Origin: Microbacterium sediminis
Lineage (GTDB): Bacteria; Actinomycetota; Actinomycetes; Actinomycetales; Microbacteriaceae
Assembly: GCF_004564075.1 (NCBI RefSeq)
Contig: NZ_CP038256.1
Coordinates: 930,001 to 994,000 of the forward strand
Reading direction: 5' to 3'
Length of the DNA: 64,000 bases
Shown here: piece by piece, positions 57,998 through 64,000 of the stretch
Numbering within the stretch: position 1 is the stretch's first letter
Layout: the number at the start of each line of letters is the position of its first letter
Translations under genes and position numbers: made by a program
Notes under the pieces: model-generated
Database searches by the model: none
Seen by the model: the letters and a program-made list of their open reading frames with translations, nothing else
Told to the model about the DNA's origin: nothing

Positions 57998-58600
57998 CTA
58001 GGGCGTGTCTCCCAATAGGCGTTGCCAGGTGAGGATCGCGCAGAGGGTGACGCCGGCACGGTAGGTGATCGCGAGCTTGTCGTAGCGCGTCGCGATGCCG
58101 CGCCACTGCTTGGCGAGGGCGAAGAACCGCTCGACGACGTTGCGGCCCTTGTAGGCGGCGGCGTCGAGCCCGGGTGGCCTGCCACCCTTGCTGCCGCGCC
58201 GTTTCCGGGCGGCGGCCTGGTCGCGCTTGTCGGGGATGACGGCCTTGATCCCGCGGCGGCGCAGTTCGGTGCGGATCACGCCGGTCGCGTAGGCGCGGTC
58301 CGCGATCACCGCCTCGGGCCGGGTGCGCGGCCTGCCTCTCCCGTGCCGGGGGACGTGGATCTGAGCGAGCACCTCGGCGAGCATGGCGCCGTCGTTACGC
58401 TGCCCGCCGGTGACGATCATCGCCAACGGTCGGCCGTGCCCGTCGACGGCCTGATGGATCTTCGTCGTCAGCCCGCCGCGGGAGCGGCCGATGCCGTGAC
58501 CGGGCGGCTCAATCTCGTGCCAGGGCAGATTCTTGTGATTCGATCCCGCCCCCTGTGTCCTGCTCCGGGCGGGTGGTGTTCGTCGCGTGCTGATGCGCAC
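57998..58600 (-). CDS. IS5-family transposase, second frame
   Basis: Open frame of up to 200 codons, offset from the first by one base; translation is expected to enter it by frameshifting rather than at its own start. It carries GRSRGGLTTKIHQAVDGHG, the second Asp in VIADRAYATG and the Glu of YKGRNVVERFFALAKQWR (DDE with the Y-R-E-K type motif). The TAG stop is formed by the terminal repeat plus the TA target duplication, so the C-terminus depends on the insertion site. Confidence 0.85.
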   Translation of the reverse strand: MRISTRRTPPARSRTQGAGSNHKNLPWHEIEPPGHGIGRSRGGLTTKIHQAVDGHGRPLAMIVTGGQRNDGAMLAEVLAQIHVPRHGRGRPRTRPEAVIADRAYATGVIRTELRRRGIKAVIPDKRDQAAARKRRGSKGGRPPGLDAAAYKGRNVVERFFALAKQWRGIATRYDKLAITYRAGVTLCAILTWQRLLGDTP

Positions 58601-58975
58601 GCGCGATCGTCGCGTCCACCGACACCGCCCAGTCGATCTTCCCCGCCGCGTCCGCCTCCGCGAGAATCCGCGTCAGCACACGGTCCCAGGTGCCGTCCCC
58701 CGCATAACGGCGGTGCCGCTTCCACACCGTCTGCCACGGCCCGAACTCATCGCGAGGCAGATCACGCCACGGGATCCCCGTGCGAAACCGGTACGCGATG
58801 CCCTCCACGACCCGACGGTTGTCGCCGAACGGGTGACCGCGACGCCCCTCGTTCGACGGCAGCAACGGCTCGATCCGCTCCCACTGCTCATCCGTGAATA
58901 CCCGATACCGCGAACCCGTCGACCTCACCCGACCAGACTGCCGCGAGCCTCACTCTCCATATGGGAGACACGCCC
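58001..58975 (-). mobile_element. IS5-family insertion sequence (IS427-type, two-frame transposase)
   Basis: About 975 bp. Terminal inverted repeats GGGCGTGTCTCCCA (left, 58001) and TGGGAGACACGCCC (right, to 58975) are near perfect over at least 14 bp. TA flanks both ends (within CTAG), the expected TA target duplication. Removing the element plus one TA restores the NTPase frame, which shows a single clean insertion. High GC, unlike the interrupted gene. Confidence 0.9.
58509..58928 (-). CDS. IS5-family transposase, first frame
   Basis: 139 residues from GTG 58928. RVFTDEQWERIEPLLPSNEG, GIPWRDLPRDEFGPWQTVWKRHRR and the first catalytic Asp in VSVDATIARAHQHA are typical IS427-group N-terminal features. 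The reading frame continues past the conserved region into EQDTGGGIES and ends. The catalytic domain continues in another frame, so the active enzyme needs a frameshift near the G-run at 58553-58549. Confidence 0.88.
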   Translation of the reverse strand: MRSTGSRYRVFTDEQWERIEPLLPSNEGRRGHPFGDNRRVVEGIAYRFRTGIPWRDLPRDEFGPWQTVWKRHRRYAGDGTWDRVLTRILAEADAAGKIDWAVSVDATIARAHQHATNTTRPEQDTGGGIESQESALARD

Positions 58976-59923
58976 TAGGTCGTGCCATAGCCACTCGACC
59001 TGTTCCTTGGGGGTGTAAACGGCGTCGGCCGCAAGGCCCAAGTCAGCCGCGAGTTGCGCAAGCTTGCTCTGGTCACGCTCCAGTAGCCCGTGCAGGATGC
59101 CACGAAGGACCTCGATGTGTCGGGATCCGCTCGTGCTCGAGGCGAATTCCTGAGCAAGTTTGTAGTGATTTTGCTCGTCCAGCAAGACAGTGGCGACAGC
59201 GTCAAGGACCGGCGCGTACCCGACGAATGTTTCCGCCGTGCCGTCATCGACAGATCCCGCGAGTGCGGCGAGTAGAGCGTCGCGGGCGTGCGTGTAATAC
59301 GGACCATCGACTGACGCTGACCTATCTCGCTCTTGCACGCGGCCATCAATATATCTCTTCTGCGATGCCGTCGGGAAGTGTGACACCTCCAGCCACGCTA
59401 TGGTCCGTCCGTCATCGGCGAGTTTGAGCCATACCTCTTCGAGGGTGCGGTCGCGTCCAAACAGGATCAGTGTGAGGCCGCGGGCGCCCGCCTCGGAAAT
59501 CGCCTCAATAAACTCATCCCAAGACTGTGCCGAGACGCGCGCTCTCGCCTCATCGAGCGAGTCAATAAGGACGGTGGCTCGTGGGCGCGAGCCAAGCTCA
59601 CCTATCGCGTCGACGGTTCCGCAATAGGAGCTCAGCGCAAGGGGCAAGGCAGCCTTGCCAACCGCAGCGTCCTTCTCGAGTCGCCAGAGCGGCGCCTCCA
59701 GCCGCGAAGCGAGTTCAGTGGCAGTCCGAGACTTGCCTGCTGCGCCGCGAGCCGAGACGAGTATGACCTCCGCCTCGAGATCGTTCATGCCTTCCTTTGC
59801 GACCAGTATGGGGTCTACGAAGAACCCCGGGTCCGCTGGGATGGAGAACGCATCCGTTCCGTTGCCGGGGAAGCCTGACCCCTGCAGAGCGCCGACGAGT
59901 TCGGCGAAGGCAATTTCGATCAC

Positions 59924-60195
59924 CCGCTTAGCTTGCCAGGTTCGGTGACATATACGGGGCGCGGCGCCTCGGATGTACGTGGATCAATCAGACGAAGTCA
60001 CGAACTCGCAGATTCCTGCCCAACGGGATCTCTCGGGAATGTGCGCACGACGAGCTCATGTTCGACGAACCTCCTTGCGCCACGTTGCTCTGGTGCGATT
60101 CGATCGGAGCGCGGCGATTGCTCGGTCGATGGAGGATCGAGGAGAGCGCGGCTGGGACGGCCGCCGTAACCCGGCAGGGCCGACGGATCGCGGAT
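59924..60195. other. 272-bp intergenic region without recognised gene
   Basis: Between the NTPase gene start and marR. The first bases hold the NTPase promoter: on the minus strand CAAGCT lies six bases before its GTG. The rest has mixed composition and grades from the lower-GC accessory gene into the GC-rich backbone. No tRNA, repeat or conserved reading frame was seen. Confidence 0.5.
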
Positions 60196-60696
60196 TCAGG
60201 CCTCGGTCTCGAAGCTCAGGGCAAGGTGTCGCAGCAGGGCCGCCAGGCGCGTGCGCTCGGCGGGGGAGAGCTCGCGCAGCAGCTCGGCCTCCGCGTCCAT
60301 GAGGCGCGTGATCGCGGCGTCGACGCGGATCCGCCCCTCCTCCGCGAGCGTGACGAGCACGCTGCGGCCGTCCTCGGGATCGGCCTCGCGGTGGACGAGC
60401 CCGCGCTGGACGAGCTTGTCGATCCGGTTCGTCATGGTGCCGCTGGAGACCAGCGTCTGCTGGAGCAGCTGCTTGGGGCTCAGCTGATACGGCTCGCCCG
60501 CTCGGCGCAGCGCCGAGAGCACGTCCCACTCCCACGGCTCGATGTCGGTGCGGTCGAACGCGTCGCGCCGCGCGCGGTCCAGGTGGCGCGAGAGGCGATC
60601 GACGCGCGAGAGCACTTCCATGGGCGAGAAATCCAGATCGCTGCGCTGGGCGCGCCACGCGTCGACGATCCGGTCGACCTCGTCAGTGGCACCCAT
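60196..60696 (-). CDS. MarR-family transcriptional regulator
   Basis: 166 residues from ATG 60696. The winged HTH is clear: LSPKQLLQQTLVSSGTMTNRIDKLVQRGLVHREADPEDGRSVLVTLAEEG, read in two halves, with helical N- and C-terminal dimerisation arms (EPWEWDVLSALRRAG at the front). Target and ligand are unknown; it stands alone. GATAAT lies six bases before the ATG, so the mRNA is probably leaderless. Confidence 0.9.
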   Translation of the reverse strand: MGATDEVDRIVDAWRAQRSDLDFSPMEVLSRVDRLSRHLDRARRDAFDRTDIEPWEWDVLSALRRAGEPYQLSPKQLLQQTLVSSGTMTNRIDKLVQRGLVHREADPEDGRSVLVTLAEEGRIRVDAAITRLMDAEAELLRELSPAERTRLAALLRHLALSFETEA

Positions 60697-60759
60697 CCGT
60701 CCATTATCGCGCGTGAGAGGATGAATGCTCAGCGGCCCCGGGCTCCCGCGCGGTCGCGG

Positions 60760-60831
60760 TCCGCCATGGTGTAACGGCAGCACGACAGCCTTTGGAGCTG
60801 TGAGGACCAGGTTCGAATCCTGGTGGCGGAG
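60760..60831 (+). tRNA. tRNA-Gln (anticodon TTG)
   Basis: A 72-base cloverleaf. Acceptor arms TCCGCCA (60760-60766) and TGGCGGA (60824-60830) pair fully, discriminator G 60831; the anticodon loop is CTTTGGA with TTG; the T arm is CCAGGTTCGAATCCTGG. CCA is not encoded. It ends one base before the glmU start codon. Confidence 0.97.
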
Positions 60832-60832
60832 C

Positions 60833-62290
60833 ATGATGCACGAGAATCTCGCGATCGTCGTCCTCGCCGCGGGCGCCGGGACGCGCATGAAGTCGAAGAC
60901 GCCCAAGGTGCTGCATCGGATCGGCGGGCGCCCGCTCGTCGGGCACGTGCTGCACACAGCCGAGGCGCTGGGGGCCCAGGTGATCGAGGTCGTGGTGCGC
61001 CACGAGCGCGACCGCGTGGTCGAGACGGTCTCGGGCTTCCCGGGCGTCACGATCGTCGATCAGGACGAGCTGCCCGGCACGGGTCGCGCGGTGCAGCTGG
61101 CCGTCGACGCGCTGCCGGGCGACTTCGACGGCGACGTGCTCGTGCTCTCGGGCGATGTGCCGCTGCTCGACGCCGACGCGCTCTCGGCGCTGATCGCCGA
61201 GCACCGCGCCGCCCGCGCGGAGGCGACGGTGCTCAGCGCCACGCTCGACGATGCCACCGGGTACGGCCGCATCGTGCGCGGCGCCGACGGCGGCGTGGAG
61301 CGGATCGTCGAGCACCGCGACGCCTCCGACGAGGAGCGGGCGATCAACGAGATCAACGCCGGCGTCTACGTCTTCCGCGCCGCGGGCCTGCGCGAGACGC
61401 TGCCGCGGCTGGCGGCCGACAACGCCCAGTCCGAGCTGTACCTCACCGACGTCGTCCGCCTGCTGCGCGAGGCCGGGCGCGCCGTCGCGGCCAGCGTCGC
61501 GGCCGACGCGCGCGTGGCACTGGGCGTGAACGACCGCGCGCAGCTGTCCGAGGCGGCCCGGATCCTCAACGACCGCATCGTGCGGCGTTGGCAGCTCGAG
61601 GGCGTGACGATCCAGGATCCCGCCACGACGTGGATCGACGACACCGTCACGCTGGCGCCCGACGTGACGATCCTGCCCAACACGCACCTCGTCGGCGCGA
61701 CGATCGTGGCCGAGGGCGCGACGATCGGTCCCGACACGTCGCTGACCGACTGCGAGGTGGGGGAGGACGCCGTGATCCGCCGCTCCGACGCCACCCTCGC
61801 GGTGTTCGGCCCCCGCAGCACGGTGGGCCCGTTCGCCTACGTGCGCGCCGGCACCACGCTCGGCGAGGGCGGCAAGATCGGCACCTTCGTCGAGAGCAAG
61901 AACTCGCAGATCGGCGACGGCAGCAAGGTGCCGCACCTGTCCTACGTGGGCGATGCGACGATCGGCAAGCACGTGAATCTGGGCGCGAGCACGATCACCG
62001 CGAACTACGACGATGTGAACAAGCACCGCACGGTCATCGAGGACCACGTGCACACCGGCACGCATAACGATCTGGTGGCGCCCGTTAGACTGGGAGCCGG
62101 CGCGAAGACGGGTGCAGGAGCGGTCATCCGCAAGGATGTCCCGGCCGGTGCACTCGCCCTCAGCGTGGCACCCCAGCGCAACGTCGCGGGGTGGGTCGAG
62201 ACGAATCGAGCGGGTACCGCAGCGGCCGATGCCGCCCGCGAGGCACGCGAAACAGAAGAGGCAGCCCGTGGCGCAGAAGAAGAAGGTTGA
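60833..62290 (+). CDS. glmU: bifunctional N-acetylglucosamine-1-phosphate uridyltransferase / glucosamine-1-phosphate acetyltransferase
   Basis: 485 residues. The pyrophosphorylase domain starts IVVLAAGAGTRMKSKTPKVLH and contains VLSGDVPLLD and EINAGVYVF; the left-handed beta-helix acetyltransferase domain has hexapeptide repeats and GASTITANYDDVNKHRTVI. It makes UDP-GlcNAc for cell wall synthesis. The start is ATG 60833 or the next ATG codon, directly after the tRNA, so there is no room for its own ribosome site; processing of the tRNA would leave a nearly leaderless message. Its 3' end overlaps prs by 23 bases. Confidence 0.96.
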   Translation: MMHENLAIVVLAAGAGTRMKSKTPKVLHRIGGRPLVGHVLHTAEALGAQVIEVVVRHERDRVVETVSGFPGVTIVDQDELPGTGRAVQLAVDALPGDFDGDVLVLSGDVPLLDADALSALIAEHRAARAEATVLSATLDDATGYGRIVRGADGGVERIVEHRDASDEERAINEINAGVYVFRAAGLRETLPRLAADNAQSELYLTDVVRLLREAGRAVAASVAADARVALGVNDRAQLSEAARILNDRIVRRWQLEGVTIQDPATTWIDDTVTLAPDVTILPNTHLVGATIVAEGATIGPDTSLTDCEVGEDAVIRRSDATLAVFGPRSTVGPFAYVRAGTTLGEGGKIGTFVESKNSQIGDGSKVPHLSYVGDATIGKHVNLGASTITANYDDVNKHRTVIEDHVHTGTHNDLVAPVRLGAGAKTGAGAVIRKDVPAGALALSVAPQRNVAGWVETNRAGTAAADAAREARETEEAARGAEEEG

Positions 62291-63299
62291 ACTCGACCGC
62301 GATCGCGGGATCGCTCCGGGAGTCGTCGCCAAGACGAAGAAGCGCCTGGTCGTCGTCACCGGGCGCGCGCACCCCGAGCTGGCCCAGGCGGTCGCCGGCC
62401 ACCTCGGCATCGAGGTGGCGCCGACCGAGCACCGCACCTTCGCATCGGGCGAGATCTACACGCGCTTCGAGGTCTCGATGCGCGGCACCGACGTCTTCCT
62501 GATCCAGTCGTTCGGCCAGAACGTGAACGAGGATCTCATGGAGATGCTCATCATGCTCGACGCGCTCAAGCGCGCCTCGGCCAAGCGCGTGACCGTCGTC
62601 GTGCCGTACTACCCGTACTCGCGCCAGGACAAGAAGGGTCGCGGCCGCGAGCCGATCTCGGCCCGCCTCATCACCGACCTCATCGCCACCGCCGGCGCCG
62701 ACCGCATCATGAGCGTCGACCTGCACGCCTCGCAGATCCAGGGCTTCTTCGACGGCCCCGTCGATCACCTCTTCGCCAAGCCGGTGCTGCTGAACCACTT
62801 CATCGAGACGCTCGACGCCGACGACCGCGAGACCCTCACGGTCGTCTCGCCCGACATGGGCCGCGTGCGCGTGGCCGACCAGTGGTCGGACTCGCTCAAC
62901 GCGCCCCTCGCGATCATCCACAAGCGCCGCGACCCGAAGGTCGCCAACCAGGTGACCGTGCACGAGATCGTCGGCGAGGTCTCCGGCCGCACCTGCCTGC
63001 TGGTGGACGACATGATCGACACCGCCGGCACCATCGTCAAGGCCGCGCAGGCCCTCAAGGCCAGCGGCGCGCGCAAGGTGATCGTGGGCGCGACGCACGC
63101 CATCTTCAGCGACCCGGCCTCGGAGCGGCTGCAGGACGATGCGATCGACCGCGTGGTCGTGACCGACACGGTGCCGGTGCCGCCGGAGCGCCGCTTCGAC
63201 AAGCTCACGGTGCTCTCGAGCGCCCCGCTGCTCGCCCGCGCGATCCGCGAGGTCTTCGACGACGGCTCCGTGACGAGCATGTTCGACGGCGCCGCCTGA
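62268..63299 (+). CDS. prs: ribose-phosphate diphosphokinase (PRPP synthetase)
   Basis: 343 residues from GTG 62268, which has AGAGG nine bases upstream inside the glmU end. The N-terminus VAQKKKVELDRD is followed by KRLVVVTGRAHPELAQAV, the ATP loop YYPYSRQDKKGRGREPISA, SVDLHASQIQGFFDGPVDHL, and the PRPP loop LLVDDMIDTAGTI. It makes PRPP for nucleotide, His and Trp synthesis. glmU-prs order is conserved in actinobacteria. No clear terminator follows before the repeats. Confidence 0.97.
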   Translation: MAQKKKVELDRDRGIAPGVVAKTKKRLVVVTGRAHPELAQAVAGHLGIEVAPTEHRTFASGEIYTRFEVSMRGTDVFLIQSFGQNVNEDLMEMLIMLDALKRASAKRVTVVVPYYPYSRQDKKGRGREPISARLITDLIATAGADRIMSVDLHASQIQGFFDGPVDHLFAKPVLLNHFIETLDADDRETLTVVSPDMGRVRVADQWSDSLNAPLAIIHKRRDPKVANQVTVHEIVGEVSGRTCLLVDDMIDTAGTIVKAAQALKASGARKVIVGATHAIFSDPASERLQDDAIDRVVVTDTVPVPPERRFDKLTVLSSAPLLARAIREVFDDGSVTSMFDGAA

Positions 63300-64000
63300 C
63301 TCAGGCCGGGGCGGACCGGGACGTTGCGCCGTGTGCCCTGGCTGCGCGGGTGCGGCGGGTGCGGCGCGTAGGCCGTCCGTCGGCCGTTTCGCGCGCTTGA
63401 GCGGAGATCCGCGTTCGGACGGTGGAATGGGCGGGTTTCCGTCCGCACGTGCGCGGATGTCCGCTGTTGTGTGTGCGCGATCCTTGCGAGTGCGTGGTCT
63501 CGCCCGCTCGGCTGCGGGTGTCCGCTCCTTCCTCGTGCGGCACCTGCGGGCGCCGGTCTTGCGCGCCGCCTCTCCGCGGCGCCGTCCGTCGGCCGTTTCG
63601 CGCGCTTGAGCGGAGATCCGCGCCTCGGCGGTGGGATGGGCGGGTTTCCGTCCGCCCGTGCGCGGATGTCCGCTGTTGTGCGTGCGCGATCCTTGCGAGT
63701 GCGCGGTCTCGCCCGCTCGGCTGCGGGTGTCCGGTCCTCCTCGTGCGGCACCTGCGGGCGCCGGTCTTGCGCGCCGCCTCTCCGCGGCGCCGTCCGTCGG
63801 CCCTTTCGCGCGCTTGAGCGGAGATCCACGCCACGGCGGTGGGATGGGCGGGTTTCCGTCCGCCCGTGCCCGAATGTCCGCTGCTGTGCGTGCAGGGACC
63901 TGCGCAATGCGGCCTCGCGCGGGGTTCACCGGTTCCGTCGGCCAGGTGCCGCACGCGGGCTGCGATCCGCGCGGCGACGGGCGGATGCGCCGGCTTTCGT
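63300..64000. repeat. ~209-bp imperfect tandem repeats downstream of prs, running off the window
   Basis: Units starting GCCGTCCGTCGGCC lie at 63372, 63581 and 63789 (periods 209 and 208). The first two are close to identical through motifs TTTCGCGCGCTTGAGCGG, GGGCGGGTTTCCGTCCGCCC (a hairpin), TGTCCGCTGTTGTG and GGCGCCGGTCTTGCGCGCC. The third drifts after about 110 bp, and a related GGGCGG..GGCTTTCGT piece reaches the window end. Periods are not multiples of three and frames drift, so long open frames here are not genes. This family differs from the palindromic repeats elsewhere in the window. Confidence 0.85.

Larger units (their letters stand above)
56892..59923 (-). pseudogene. P-loop NTPase gene of unknown function, split by an IS5-family element
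   Basis: The N-terminal part (59923-58976, 316 codons) and C-terminal part (57998-56892, 368 codons) join in frame at a TA if the element is removed, giving 684 residues. Walker A is ARGAAGKS (Lys64) and a Walker B is ATVLIDSLDEA (Asp124/Glu125), reminiscent of STAND/NACHT-type ATPases; this family call is tentative. The C-terminal half is rich in predicted beta strands (SLTISTSGGIRIPS, LYIRCESLRIEG) and ends in a possible winged helix (EVLAFLQAQGVVRLQGDLVFLTR). Base composition is less GC-rich than the flanks, suggesting transfer. The 125 bp between its stop and the ABC-F start hold nothing recognised. Confidence 0.75.

Noticed and set aside
60058..60774. Plus-strand 238-codon open frame over marR
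   Set aside because: It is the antisense shadow of the MarR gene, whose HTH motifs are clear on the other strand.
63301..63954. Minus-strand open frame of 217 codons over the 209-bp repeats
   Set aside because: The period is 208-209 bp, so equivalent positions fall in different frames; the protein is low-complexity Arg-rich and resembles no family.

Overview
The window comes from a high-GC actinobacterium. It is almost certainly a member of the Microbacteriaceae, most likely Microbacterium or a close relative. This rests on very high GC with strong third-position G/C bias, many genes whose start codon sits 6-8 bases after a TAnnnT-type -10 box (leaderless mRNAs), a Zur-type aztABCD zinc locus, and the actinobacterial housekeeping order rsmI - metG - tatD - (ABC-F, helicase) - rsmA - ispE - ... 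- uup-like ABC-F - tRNA-Gln - glmU - prs. This is an inference from gene content; no 16S rRNA is present.

Layout. 1-12.7 kb: a partial Gfo/Idh/MocA oxidoreductase, metY (sulfhydrylation of O-acetylhomoserine), the bifunctional proline catabolic enzyme putA with a divergent LysR regulator, a membrane-anchored hypothetical, a quinone-oxidoreductase-like enzyme, a monomeric NADP isocitrate dehydrogenase, a TauE permease, and a coupled pair made of an alpha/beta hydrolase and an unusual HTH + histidine-kinase-like ATPase + STAS-like (DUF4325) protein. 12.8-20.6 kb: hrpA helicase, a glycosyltransferase, an aldo/keto reductase and a Pmt-type protein mannosyltransferase. 20.6-25.2 kb: a remnant DUF559 gene among repeats, a phosphonate-type ABC importer (phnD-phnC-phnE-phnE) and a HAD hydrolase, placed between pmt and rsmI. 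25.2-37.4 kb: rsmI, metG, tatD, a 1-kb repeat array, an antisense ABC-F gene with a long structured leader, a Ski2-like DUF3516 helicase, rsmA, a YghZ-like reductase, ispE and a DUF427 gene. 37.4-46.1 kb: an osmoprotectant ABC importer (four genes) and a LacI-controlled multiple-monosaccharide importer (mmsA-mmsB-chvE) with matching operators. 46.2-54.9 kb: a CydDC-like heterodimeric ABC exporter and the Zur-controlled aztABCD zinc importer with an extra propeller lipoprotein. 55-60.2 kb: a Uup-like ABC-F ATPase, then a lower-GC accessory P-loop NTPase gene split by an IS5-family element. 60.2-64 kb: marR, tRNA-Gln, glmU, prs, and a run of ~209-bp tandem repeats that continues past the window end.

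The most unusual signal is a family of GC-rich palindromic repeats. It forms an array between tatD and the ABC-F gene, and the same repeat lies in frame inside two otherwise intact genes: hrpA (about 35 codons) and the first CydDC-like subunit (about 133 codons, with a near-perfect 111-bp = 37-codon tandem repeat). The element is read in different frames in the two hosts without stops. This resembles, by analogy only, the Rickettsia palindromic elements that insert into proteins. Other points of interest are the IS-split NTPase, which can be rebuilt as an intact 684-residue protein, the one-polypeptide HTH/ATPase/STAS-like regulator, and a tRNA ending one base before the glmU start codon.
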